Below, in pieces: positions 1 to 8,040 of a stretch of 14,745 bases of DNA. The notes below the pieces were generated by a model that made no database searches, had not been told where the DNA came from, and saw nothing but the letters and a program-made list of their open reading frames with translations. This DNA is from Candidatus Schekmanbacteria bacterium (lineage in GTDB: Bacteria; Schekmanbacteria; GWA2-38-11; J061): the NCBI GenBank assembly GCA_003695725.1, contig RFHX01000020.1:1-14745 (forward strand). Direction: 5' to 3'. Each line of letters begins with the position of its first letter. The first letter of the stretch is position 1. Both the position numbers and the translations under genes were made by a program.

Positions 1-49
1 ATGGCTGTAGAATAGTTGAGATTGTTTAATATTCTGATAAGCAGAAGGT

Positions 50-1651
50 ATGAAAATTAATATAAAGAAAATCGTTTTTCCTACTGTTTTAATTGTCATT
101 TCAACCTTTCTTCTCTTTCATTTTCCCTATGAAGTCTTTATGGATGAATTTGTTAGTTTTGCAGACGGAGCCAAACTTTATTCAGTAGGGCATTTTACTC
201 ATGGTTATTTTTGCCATGGTATTATAAATGCTTATCTTGTAGAAATTTCAGCATATCTTTCAGGGATTGAGAAGAGTTTTGAAGTTGCAAGATTTTTAAA
301 TGGAATAATCGGTTGTTTGACAATTATTGGCTCATATCTGCTTGCTCGAGAAATCTTCGACGATAAAACGGCGTTCCTTTCAGGCATAATTCTTCTATCA
401 TCTCCCTATTTTGTAATATCTTCTCATAGATTGTTAAGTGATAATCCGGCAACGCTTTTTTTTACTTTGTCCCTTTTTGCTTTCAGCAGGTATTGGTGCA
501 GGGAAGATAAAAGGTATCTGCTTCTCTTCTCTCTCTGTTATGGTATTTCCGTTGCTGCAAAATTGACGACACTGCCATTGTTGGCTCCTTTGGTTCTTCT
601 TGTTTTGATTCAAAAAAAATTTAAAATTCGTCCATTTTTGAAATCAACATTTCAATTCTTTCTACTTTCTCTTCTCGCTTTTTTTATCATTTTCCCCCAT
701 ACGCTCATCCATTTTAATTATTTCTTGAAGGATGTATTTTTCTACGAATTTTTTCGTATTGACAAAGGCATAGATGCAGACCCATTTGTATCACAAATAC
801 CTAAGACATTTCTATCCGGCTATAAATTTTATATATCTGAACTTATAGCTCTTGGCTTTCATAAGTTTATTCTTTTAATAGTGCTTGCAGGATTGGTTTA
901 CTTGAGTATCCGCATGTTATGGAAGAGAAAAGATTATCTTGAACAGAAAAAACTTATTCTCGTAATACCTCTTACCTTTTCATTTCTATTTTTTGGTTTT
1001 TTGAGGAATTATTATTTACGCTACATTATGCCTGTTTTCCCTCTGATAGCAATTATTTCAGCCGGCTTTTTCTTCCAAATTTTGGAAGTCTATAATGAGA
1101 GATACAAAATTTCATTGAGGTTGTTTCAAACAGCAATAGCAAGTGCAATGATTGTTTCTTTAGGAATAAATACAGGTGTGATTTGGAAGATAAACGAAGT
1201 GAAAAAGAGGCGCATAGAGTTTTTTGAATTGGCAAAAAGCATAAAAAGATATGCCGAAAAGGGAGATTTCATCTCTTTTGATTTTTTACAAGGCGCAAAT
1301 TTTGATTCATCACTCTATGGCGAGCCTCTTGGCTCTTATCCTTTAATGATGGCAGGGATTGCGCGAGATATAATCCTCATAAATCCACTGATAACTGCCA
1401 AACCCCAAAAGTTGCCATCCTTGATAATTACCGCTGATAAAAGACAGACTGATGATTCTTTTGTATTAATTGATGAAATAAAAACTCCTGAAAAGCTAAG
1501 AAACGAAATTATAAACATTGAATTCAATTCAATTAAAAGATATACTTACTTGTTAGAGAAGGCTCCTTATTATATCGATGAAGTATCTCATTTTTATGAG
1601 AAAAGGGGTGGTGGATTTCCTGATAAGTTTTTTATCTATCAAAAGAAGTAA
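50..1651 (+). CDS. Polytopic membrane glycosyltransferase, GT39/ArnT-like (PMT family)
   Basis: The 533-residue product probably transfers a sugar from a polyprenyl-phosphate donor to a lipid or protein on the outer face of the cytoplasmic membrane. It opens with a signal-anchor-like hydrophobic segment (about residues 9-24), followed by an extracytoplasmic loop with an acidic pair, Asp32-Glu33. That is the position of the conserved acidic motif in PMT/ArnT-type enzymes. About ten further hydrophobic segments follow, and a motif of the type R-Y-x-M-P-x-F-P lies near residues 320-335, typical of GT39-like proteins. The C-terminal 150 residues are hydrophilic and probably form a periplasmic domain. 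AGAAGG at 43-48 sits only 1 nt before the ATG, which is unusually close, but the hydrophobic start fits the family. The gene stands alone, 182 bp before the next. The fold is fairly certain; the donor and acceptor are unknown. Confidence 0.75.
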   Translation: MKINIKKIVFPTVLIVISTFLLFHFPYEVFMDEFVSFADGAKLYSVGHFTHGYFCHGIINAYLVEISAYLSGIEKSFEVARFLNGIIGCLTIIGSYLLAREIFDDKTAFLSGIILLSSPYFVISSHRLLSDNPATLFFTLSLFAFSRYWCREDKRYLLLFSLCYGISVAAKLTTLPLLAPLVLLVLIQKKFKIRPFLKSTFQFFLLSLLAFFIIFPHTLIHFNYFLKDVFFYEFFRIDKGIDADPFVSQIPKTFLSGYKFYISELIALGFHKFILLIVLAGLVYLSIRMLWKRKDYLEQKKLILVIPLTFSFLFFGFLRNYYLRYIMPVFPLIAIISAGFFFQILEVYNERYKISLRLFQTAIASAMIVSLGINTGVIWKINEVKKRRIEFFELAKSIKRYAEKGDFISFDFLQGANFDSSLYGEPLGSYPLMMAGIARDIILINPLITAKPQKLPSLIITADKRQTDDSFVLIDEIKTPEKLRNEIINIEFNSIKRYTYLLEKAPYYIDEVSHFYEKRGGGFPDKFFIYQKK

Positions 1652-1833
1652 TAATGCCTCTTCTGGAGATTTCCAAACTATATTTGAAAATCTGTCATTA
1701 ATTGAATAAAAGGACAGAACAACATTATATCAAAAAGGAGGATAGCTTATAGAATTGACTAAGTTTTTTTTAGGTGTTAGAAGAGAAAATTCCTAATTGG
1801 TATGTAACAATTGAGTTTTTAGAGGTATGAAAG

Positions 1834-3288
1834 ATGATTATTTCAACAAACAAGAAAAAAATAGAGAAAATAACGCTGATCGAACCTTCATCAGCAGGGT
1901 CGCATATTTTTACCAATTATAAAATTCCCCGTCTTGGCTTGCCTGTGGTTGGCGCAAAAATAAAAGAGAAGGGATATAAAGTAAAAATCTATGTGGAGGA
2001 TATAAAGCCAATCGATTACAATGAGGCATTTTCATCAGACCTTGTGGGTATCTCCTGTACTTCATCAACAGTGGTTAGAGGATATGCCATTGCAAGTGAG
2101 TTTAAGAAAAGAGGGATCCCGATTGTTATGGGCGGCTTCCATCCGACATTTATGCCTGAAGAGAGCCTACAATATTGTGATTTTGTCGTAAGGGGTGAAG
2201 GTGAGGAGACCATTGCAGAATTGCTTGATGTCCTTGAAGGAGATAGAGATATTGGCACTGTTGATGGTTTATCCTTTAAAACTTCTGAAGGAGAAGTAAT
2301 CAACAACGCACCAAGAAAAATCCTTTCATCTCTTGATGATTCTCCCTTACCGGATTTTACTCTCATTGACGGATATGAAAAGATAAATATCTTTCCTTTG
2401 TCAACATCACGCGGATGTCCTTTTGATTGTCAGTTTTGTACTGTTACAAATTTTTATGGAAGGTCATATCGCACTAAAAGCATTGACAGAGTGATGAAAG
2501 AGTTTGCCAATGTCAAAGCAAATTATATCTTCATTTGCGATGATAATTTTGCCGCAAACCGCGCAAGGACAAAAGAACTTTTGGAGAGAAAAGAAAAGGA
2601 AGGCAATAAAGTGATGTGGGGTGCTCAGGTTCGAATAGAAACTGCAGATGATACTGAACTTCTTGAAAGGATGCATAGAACGAACTGTTCCAATGTCTAT
2701 ATAGGCTTTGAATCAATCAATCCTGAAACAATAAAAACTTTCAACAAAAAACTCGACCTGAATAAGATAAAGCGCCAAATCAAAGCCTTTCATCGATATG
2801 GAATAAAGATTCATGGAATGTTCGTTTTAGGCGCAGATTCAGATACAAGCGCTACTATAAAGGAGACACTTAAATTTACGAAGAGAACCCACATTGACAC
2901 TGTTCAGTTTATGATCTTAACTCCGATTCCCGGTTCAAAGATATTCAATGACTTCCAAAGCAGAAACAAGATCTTCACATATGATTGGAGATTGTATGAT
3001 GGTCATCATGTAGTCTATAAGCCGGAGAGAATGTCTCCCTTTGAACTTCAAAAAGCCGTTTTGAGAGCTACAAAAAGATTCTATTCGAAAAGGCGAATTA
3101 TGCTTCGGCTGTTGAAATTTGACTTATTTACAACTTTTGGAAGATCTCAAGGATATAAGCTTTTTAGACAATGGATGAAAGAAAATAAAAAATTCCTCGA
3201 GAGGATAAGGACAGGACTGTATGATAAGATAAAATCCTTTGATCCTGTAAATAGTGATAGTAAAGATGCTAATTTAACCATCAACTGA
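1834..3288 (+). CDS. B12-binding-domain radical SAM protein
   Basis: This 484-residue protein has the layout of cobalamin-dependent radical SAM enzymes. An N-terminal Rossmann-like B12-binding domain (about 10-140) includes the typical G-G-F-H-P-T-F-M-P-E-E stretch at 100-110 and the R-G-E-G-E segment at 120-124. The radical SAM core then carries the cluster motif C195-x3-C199-x2-C202. I do not see a clear D-x-H-x-x-G base-off histidine motif, which many radical SAM members of this group also lack. The C-terminal ~110 residues are basic and resemble the tail of lipid-modifying members. Family members include methyltransferases (such as hopanoid C-3 methylase HpnR) and the ring-forming enzyme BchE. 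The ATG at 1834 has AGAGG at 1821-1825. It is followed within 28 bp by a FabF-type gene, so a role in modifying an acyl chain is a reasonable inference, not shown. Confidence 0.88.
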   Translation: MIISTNKKKIEKITLIEPSSAGSHIFTNYKIPRLGLPVVGAKIKEKGYKVKIYVEDIKPIDYNEAFSSDLVGISCTSSTVVRGYAIASEFKKRGIPIVMGGFHPTFMPEESLQYCDFVVRGEGEETIAELLDVLEGDRDIGTVDGLSFKTSEGEVINNAPRKILSSLDDSPLPDFTLIDGYEKINIFPLSTSRGCPFDCQFCTVTNFYGRSYRTKSIDRVMKEFANVKANYIFICDDNFAANRARTKELLERKEKEGNKVMWGAQVRIETADDTELLERMHRTNCSNVYIGFESINPETIKTFNKKLDLNKIKRQIKAFHRYGIKIHGMFVLGADSDTSATIKETLKFTKRTHIDTVQFMILTPIPGSKIFNDFQSRNKIFTYDWRLYDGHHVVYKPERMSPFELQKAVLRATKRFYSKRRIMLRLLKFDLFTTFGRSQGYKLFRQWMKENKKFLERIRTGLYDKIKSFDPVNSDSKDANLTIN

Positions 3289-3302
3289 AAAATGTGTGAA
3301 AT

Positions 3303-3319
3303 GGAGGAAAGGAAATTTG
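3303..3319 (+). promoter_or_regulatory. Ribosome binding site that selects a TTG start for fabF
   Basis: GGAGG (3303-3307) lies 9 nt before TTG 3317. The upstream GTG at 3296 has no comparable site and lies only 7 nt after the preceding stop. The catalytic-residue numbering from TTG agrees with E. coli FabF. Confidence 0.7.
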
Positions 3320-4561
3320 AGCAAAAGAAGGGTTGTAGTAACCGGAGTAGGCATTATTTCTCCCATAGGAATAGGTGAAAAAGAAAATCTTGAATCGCTC
3401 AGGAATGGAAAAAGCGGCATAACACGAATTACTCATTTTGACCCCTCACAATTTTCCTGCCAAGTTGCGGCAGAAGTCAAAAATTTTGATGCAACACAAT
3501 ATATGGATTCTCGCGAAGCAAAGAAAATGGATATTTTTATTCAGTTTGCAGTTGCGGCAAGTGTAATGGCAATGAAGGATTCAGGGCTCGAGGTAAAGGA
3601 TGACTTTGCTGATAGAGTAGGTGTAATTGTAGGTTCAGGCATAGGTGGAATGCCATTGATAGAGCACAACCATAAGGTTTTGCTTGAGAAGGGTCCGCGC
3701 CGCATTTCTCCTTTTTTCATTCCGCAGGTGATAATCAATCTTGCACCCGGACATATTGCGATGATGTTCAACGCAAAAGGGCCAAACTCGAGTGTTGTAA
3801 CGGCATGCGCATCGGCAACACATTCCATTGGTGAGGCATTTAGGTCTATACAGCGCGGTGAAGCAGATGTTATGATTACAGGAGGCACAGAAGCTGTGAT
3901 AACACCTCTTGCAATCGGAGGCTTTTGTTCAATGAAGGCACTTACAACTCAAAATGATAATCCTGAAAAAGCTTCAAAACCTTTCGATAAAAACAGAGAT
4001 GGATTCATTATGGGTGAGGGTTCAGGCATATTGATACTCGAAGAACTTGAGTTTGCAAAGAAAAGAGGAGCTAATATAAGGGCTGAGATTTGCGGATTTG
4101 GACAATCCTGCGATGCATACCATATGACCTCTCCATCTCTCGATGGCGACGGTGCTGTGCGTTGTATGGAGGCAACTATTAAGGATGCGGAAGTTAATCC
4201 TGAAGAGGTTTCATATATAAATGCACATGGCACTTCGACACCTCTCAATGATAAGATTGAAACAACAGCCATAAAGAATGTTTTCAAAGACAATGCTTAT
4301 AAAATTCCTGTCAGCTCTACTAAGTCTATGACAGGCCATCTATTAGGTGCGGCTGGCGCAATAGAATCTGTTTTCTCAGTGCTTTCGATTGAAAAAGGAT
4401 TTATTCCACCAACAATAAACTATGAAGAAAAGGACCCGGAGTGCGACCTCGATTATGTGCCGAATGAAGCAAGGGATGCAGACCTTAAATATGTTCTTTC
4501 AAACTCATTTGGATTTGGTGGAACGAATGCCTGTCTGATGTTCAAAAAATTTGAAGATTAA
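3317..4561 (+). CDS. fabF: Beta-ketoacyl-ACP synthase II (FabF/KAS II type)
   Basis: It catalyses decarboxylative condensation of malonyl-ACP with an acyl thioester. I place the start at TTG 3317, behind GGAGG at 3303-3307 with 9 nt spacing. An upstream in-frame GTG at 3296 would add seven residues that resemble a translated ribosome binding site. With the TTG start the catalytic residues fall at Cys164 (T-A-C-A-S-A), His304 (N-A-H-G-T-S-T), Lys336 and His341 (M-T-G-H-L-L-G-A-A-G). These are the Cys-His-His positions of E. coli FabF, which supports this start. The glycine-rich end F-G-F-G-G-T-N-A is present and the length, 414 residues, is normal. No acyl carrier protein gene is nearby, so it could serve general fatty acid synthesis or a dedicated secondary lipid or polyketide. 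It shares a run with the radical SAM, carboxyltransferase and PlsC genes. Confidence 0.92.
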   Translation: MSKRRVVVTGVGIISPIGIGEKENLESLRNGKSGITRITHFDPSQFSCQVAAEVKNFDATQYMDSREAKKMDIFIQFAVAASVMAMKDSGLEVKDDFADRVGVIVGSGIGGMPLIEHNHKVLLEKGPRRISPFFIPQVIINLAPGHIAMMFNAKGPNSSVVTACASATHSIGEAFRSIQRGEADVMITGGTEAVITPLAIGGFCSMKALTTQNDNPEKASKPFDKNRDGFIMGEGSGILILEELEFAKKRGANIRAEICGFGQSCDAYHMTSPSLDGDGAVRCMEATIKDAEVNPEEVSYINAHGTSTPLNDKIETTAIKNVFKDNAYKIPVSSTKSMTGHLLGAAGAIESVFSVLSIEKGFIPPTINYEEKDPECDLDYVPNEARDADLKYVLSNSFGFGGTNACLMFKKFED

Positions 4562-4603
4562 TTCATTAAGATATTCTTTACATTGAAAAAGTCTTCACTT
4601 TAT

Positions 4604-4619
4604 AGGAGGGGGAATCTTG
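4604..4619 (+). promoter_or_regulatory. Strong ribosome binding site with TTG start (carboxyltransferase)
   Basis: AGGAGGG at 4604-4610 is 6 nt before TTG 4617. The protein from this TTG begins with the usual charged helix of PccB-type proteins, and no ATG lies in frame nearby. This is the second TTG start in a row in this gene run. Confidence 0.7.
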
Positions 4620-6179
4620 CAAGAAGAAAAGACATTTGAAGATTATAAAAAAGAGCTTTTGGAAAGAGAAAAGAAAGCTGAGATTGGAGGCGGAGAAGCA
4701 CGGATAAAAGTACAGCACGACAAGGGGAAGCTTACCGCAAGAGAACGCCTCGATATTCTTTTTGATAAGAACTCCTTCGAGGAAATAGATAAATTTGTAA
4801 CTCATAAGTGTTCGAATTTCGGGATGGAGAAGAATAAGTATCCCGGTGACGGAGTTGTTACCGGTTACGGCACAATCAACGGGAGAATTGCATATGCCTA
4901 TTCCCAAGATTTCACTGTTCTTGGCGGTTCTCTGAGTGAAGCATGCGGAAGAAAAATTGCAAAAATTCAGGATCTTGCTCTCAAAGTTGGCGCACCCATT
5001 ATCGGACTAAATGATTCAGGCGGCGCTAGAATTCAAGAGGGAGTTGAAAGTCTTGGCGGATATGCTGAAATATTTTTGCGCAACACTCTTGCATCAGGAG
5101 TCGTTCCGCAGATTGCCGCAATTATGGGCCCCTGTGCAGGCGGCGCAGTTTATTCTCCTGCTATAAACGACTTTATATTTATGGTCAAAAATACGAGCTA
5201 TATGTTTATTACAGGTCCTGATGTCATAAAAGCAACAACTCATGAAGATGTAACAATGGAGGAATTAGGCGGTTCTGAAACACACAATGTTGACAGCGGC
5301 GTTGCCCATTTTGAATGCGAAAATGACAAGGAGTGCCTTCTGACGATTCGAGAACTTCTTACTTTTCTGCCACAAAACAATATGGAAGAACCGCGCATAG
5401 TCAATACCGATGATGACCCAAGACGAGAGACTCCCAGAATAGAAGAGGTTATTCCTCTCAACCCGAACAAGCCCTATGATGTGAAGGAAGTAATAAAAGA
5501 ACTCGTTGATGAAAATTATTTTTTCGAAACACAGGAACATTATGCAACGAACATTGTAACCGGATTTGGAAGACTTAACGGCAGAACTGTTGGCATTGTA
5601 GCGAATCAGCCAGCTGTGCTTGCAGGATGTCTCGATATCAAGGCTTCAGTCAAAGGTGCAAGGTTTATCAGGTTTTGCGATGCCTTCAATATACCGCTGA
5701 TTACCCTTCAGGATGTTCCGGGATTTTTGCCGGGGCTTGATCAAGAAAAAAATGGCATCATCAGGCATGGAGCTAAACTCCTTTATGCATATGCGGAGGC
5801 AACAGTTCCAAAGATAACTATTATTACGAGAAAATCATATGGCGGCGCATATTGTGTTATGTCGAGTAAGCATGTGAGAGGCGATATAAATTATGCCTAT
5901 CCCATAGCAGAGATTGCGGTGATGGGTCCTGATGGAGCAGTAAATATAATATTTAGAAAGGAACTTCAAAATTCTGATAATCCTGATGAGCTAAAGCAGA
6001 AACTCGTTTATGATTACAGAACCAAATTTGCAAATCCCTATATTGCGGCAGAAAGAGGAATAATCGATGAAGTAATAATGCCTGCTAATTCTCGGCGAAA
6101 ACTAATAAAAGCTCTTGAGATGCTGCATAATAAGACAGATAGAAATCCTGCAAAAAAGCACGGGAATATTCCTTTGTAA
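4617..6179 (+). CDS. Acyl-CoA carboxylase carboxyltransferase, PccB/MmdA type
   Basis: This 520-residue protein is the biotin-dependent carboxyltransferase half of a propionyl-/acetyl-CoA carboxylase or methylmalonyl-CoA decarboxylase. It moves CO2 between carboxybiotin and an acyl-CoA. Two crotonase-like halves are visible. The N-half carries [11 protein letters not shown] (133-143) and G-P-C-A-G-G-A-V-Y (171-179), the oxyanion-hole motifs. The C-half carries Q-D-V-P-G-F-L-P-G (365-373) and R-K-S-Y-G-G-A-Y (405-412). Its start is TTG 4617 behind A-G-G-A-G-G-G (4604-4610). Length is normal for the family. No biotin carboxylase or biotin carrier gene is in the window, so it must use partners encoded elsewhere. 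Beside FabF it could supply malonyl- or methylmalonyl-CoA extender units. Catabolic propionate metabolism is the main alternative, since family membership alone does not separate them. Confidence 0.9.
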   Translation: MQEEKTFEDYKKELLEREKKAEIGGGEARIKVQHDKGKLTARERLDILFDKNSFEEIDKFVTHKCSNFGMEKNKYPGDGVVTGYGTINGRIAYAYSQDFTVLGGSLSEACGRKIAKIQDLALKVGAPIIGLNDSGGARIQEGVESLGGYAEIFLRNTLASGVVPQIAAIMGPCAGGAVYSPAINDFIFMVKNTSYMFITGPDVIKATTHEDVTMEELGGSETHNVDSGVAHFECENDKECLLTIRELLTFLPQNNMEEPRIVNTDDDPRRETPRIEEVIPLNPNKPYDVKEVIKELVDENYFFETQEHYATNIVTGFGRLNGRTVGIVANQPAVLAGCLDIKASVKGARFIRFCDAFNIPLITLQDVPGFLPGLDQEKNGIIRHGAKLLYAYAEATVPKITIITRKSYGGAYCVMSSKHVRGDINYAYPIAEIAVMGPDGAVNIIFRKELQNSDNPDELKQKLVYDYRTKFANPYIAAERGIIDEVIMPANSRRKLIKALEMLHNKTDRNPAKKHGNIPL

Positions 6180-6197
6180 ATTCCATTATTTTCAAAA

Positions 6198-6911
6198 ATG
6201 AGTGAACCTAATAAAGAATCACTGATAGAGAGCATAATATCTTATCTTTGGATTGCATCGACAATCACTATTGCATGGATTTTTTTTACAATTCTTAACC
6301 GCACAGTCGTATATGGCCGTGAAAATGTACCTTTGAAGAAGAATCTGCTTCTTCTTCCAAATCACCAAACAATGATTGACAGCTTCGTTGTAGGGACAAA
6401 ATTGTTTTATCCAAGAACTCTTCTGAAGCCTTCACTAATCCCATATCACCCTGCTGCACAGGAGAATTTTTTTAAAAATCCTGTACTTGCATGGATGTCA
6501 AAGAATTGGAGGGCTATTCCGGTCAAAAGAGGCAGGAAAGATATTGAGTTGATGAATAAAATCATAAAAATGCTTCCCAACTGCACAATGATAAACTTTC
6601 CTGAAGGCACACGCTCGAGGACTGGCAAAATAGGGAAAGGGCGTTCTGGTGTTGGAAAAATCATCTATGATGCCAAACCGACTGTAATCCCTGTAAGAAT
6701 CGTTGGTATGAACAAGGTATTACCCATTGGCTCTTATATCCCGAGAATTTTTAAAAAAATTGAGGTTTACTATGGAAAACCAATTGATTTTTCTGACCTA
6801 TATGAACTTCCAGATAACAAGGAAACATGGTTGAAGATTGTTGACCGAGTTATGGAACATATTAAAGCACTGGCTCCTGATGATAGTGAGAATCAGGAGT
6901 TTTCAAACTAA
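6198..6911 (+). CDS. 1-acyl-sn-glycerol-3-phosphate acyltransferase-like protein (PlsC family)
   Basis: This 237-residue acyltransferase probably adds an acyl chain to lysophosphatidate or a related acceptor at the inner face of the membrane. One hydrophobic segment (about 12-33) precedes the catalytic domain. The four family blocks are seen: N-H-Q-T-M-I-D with His56 and Asp61 (the H-x4-D catalytic pair), A-I-P-V-K-R-G-R (106-113), F-P-E-G-T-R-S (134-140, phosphate binding) and V-I-P-V-R-I-V-G (163-170). Length is normal. It starts 18 nt after the carboxyltransferase stop and has no obvious Shine-Dalgarno, which suggests translation depends on readthrough from the upstream gene. Its place at the end of a radical SAM-FabF-carboxyltransferase run suggests it attaches the product acyl chain to a glycerolipid (inference). 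Substrate cannot be read from the sequence. Confidence 0.88.
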   Translation: MSEPNKESLIESIISYLWIASTITIAWIFFTILNRTVVYGRENVPLKKNLLLLPNHQTMIDSFVVGTKLFYPRTLLKPSLIPYHPAAQENFFKNPVLAWMSKNWRAIPVKRGRKDIELMNKIIKMLPNCTMINFPEGTRSRTGKIGKGRSGVGKIIYDAKPTVIPVRIVGMNKVLPIGSYIPRIFKKIEVYYGKPIDFSDLYELPDNKETWLKIVDRVMEHIKALAPDDSENQEFSN

Positions 6912-7040
6912 GAATGCTTTTTATATCATTTTAATATTTTGTGATTTTTTCTTCTGTAACTTCTAGCTGCCTCTTTTAATTTAAAAACGAAATCTAATCT
7001 TGCCTCAATATCTTGACCAAAAGGTTTTGTTTATTTATAA

Positions 7041-7054
7041 GGCACAAATATTGT
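7041..7054 (+). promoter_or_regulatory. Candidate sigma-54-type (-24/-12) promoter before the nitrogenase-like operon
   Basis: GGCAC (7041-7045), then 5 nt, then TTG (7051-7053) matches the sigma-54 pattern TGGCAC-N5-TTGC in both blocks and in spacing. However, the base after TTG is T, not the near-invariant C, and the base before GG is A. It lies about 105 nt upstream of the first Fe-protein gene, in a gap with no gene. Many nif-type operons are sigma-54 dependent, which makes the match worth noting, but a single imperfect match in AT-rich DNA is weak evidence. Confidence 0.25.
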
Positions 7055-7065
7055 CATTGGCTAAA

Positions 7066-7095
7066 TTGTTTTTATGGGCTTTGTGAAGATATATT
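7066..7095 (+). promoter_or_regulatory. Candidate sigma-70-like promoter before the nitrogenase-like operon
   Basis: TTGTTT (7066-7071) and TATATT (7090-7095) are separated by 18 bp, 65 nt before the start codon at 7160. Such matches are common by chance in DNA this rich in A and T. It is an alternative to the sigma-54-like site just upstream; neither is established. Confidence 0.2.
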
Positions 7096-7159
7096 AGTTT
7101 ATTGATTTGGGATTATAAAGAGTGGTTGATATATAGTAGTAAAAAAAATCGCGGTTCTT

Positions 7160-8038
7160 ATGAAAATGGAAGAAGAAAATAGCACAATCAGACAGATTGC
7201 CATTTACGGCAAAGGAGGGATAGGTAAATCTACCGTTTGCTGCAATCTGTCCCTTTGTTTTATGGAATTTGGCGAACGAGTTTTTCAGCTTGGATGTTCT
7301 CCAAAAAACGATTCCACCTATCTTCTGCGTACAAAGGTTGATGAAAAGCCGACGATTCTTGAAAGCATAAGGAACTTTGGACGCTCAGAAGAAGCATTGA
7401 TGGAAAGTATCTACTCTCTTGATGACAATCTCTATTGTGCTGAAACTGGTGGACCCGAGCCTGCGCGTGGCTGCGCGGGAAAGGGAATCGCTGTTGCCCT
7501 CGATTTGCTCAAGCACTTCAAAATACCTGAGAGAATTGGAGCTACTGCTGTTATCTATGATGTTGTGGGAGATGTAGTTTGCGGCGGGTTTGCACAACCA
7601 ATGCGCAGCGGATTTGCACAGGAGATATATTTGGTAACAAGTGGAGAGTTGATGTCTTTATATTCCGCTAACAATATCTCATTGGCAGTTAATGATTTGG
7701 CAAAGAAGGGGTCGAAGGTTAGAATTGCAGGTATTATTGGAAATCTTCGCGGTGTAGAAAATGAGGAAATAGTAATAAAAGAATTTGGCAAATTGACAGG
7801 AATTCCCATAATTTCAACAATTCCAAGAGATGAGATTATACAGGTTTGTGAAGGCAAGGGTGAAGCTGTAATGAAAGGAGCGCCTGAAAATCCGATAGCA
7901 GAGATTTATAAAAAAACTGCTGAGAATATTTACCAAAACAGGCAGAGAGTTGTTCCTCAACCCCTTTCTCTTGAAAAACTGATTGAAATGTTGAGGCGTT
8001 ATCAGTCAGACACGATTCAATTAAAGATGCCTGCATAG
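7160..8038 (+). CDS. NifH/BchL/CfbC-like Fe protein, first paralogue (variant switch I)
   Basis: This 292-residue protein belongs to the nitrogenase reductase family, which uses ATP to pass electrons from a [4Fe-4S] cluster held between two subunits to a component 1 partner. It has the P-loop G-K-G-G-I-G-K-S-T (17-25), both cluster cysteines in family context (Cys105 in G-C-A-G-K-G and Cys141 in G-D-V-V-C-G-G-F), and the switch II aspartates 134 and 138. Two positions differ. The G-C-D-P-K-x-D block reads G-C-S-P-K-N-D, so the switch I Asp (Asp39 in Azotobacter NifH) is Ser47. The Arg that is ADP-ribosylated in NifH is Lys108. Extra cysteines 27, 28 and 33 follow the P-loop. No Shine-Dalgarno precedes ATG 7160. 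It is followed after 2 bp by a second, more canonical paralogue. It is not NifH by context; the substrate of the system is unknown. Confidence 0.88.
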   Translation: MKMEEENSTIRQIAIYGKGGIGKSTVCCNLSLCFMEFGERVFQLGCSPKNDSTYLLRTKVDEKPTILESIRNFGRSEEALMESIYSLDDNLYCAETGGPEPARGCAGKGIAVALDLLKHFKIPERIGATAVIYDVVGDVVCGGFAQPMRSGFAQEIYLVTSGELMSLYSANNISLAVNDLAKKGSKVRIAGIIGNLRGVENEEIVIKEFGKLTGIPIISTIPRDEIIQVCEGKGEAVMKGAPENPIAEIYKKTAENIYQNRQRVVPQPLSLEKLIEMLRRYQSDTIQLKMPA

Positions 8039-8040
8039 AT

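Noticed and set aside
3-29. Tail of an upstream gene in frame 3, ending at TAA 27-29.
   Set aside because: Only eight codons are visible; other frames also stop within the first 30 bases, so there is no support for any one of them.
4578-4907. A 109-residue - strand open frame.
   Set aside because: It lies antisense to the start of the carboxyltransferase, has no recognisable motif and no ribosome binding site, and is a shadow of the real gene. The other - strand frames inside confirmed genes were rejected for the same reason.
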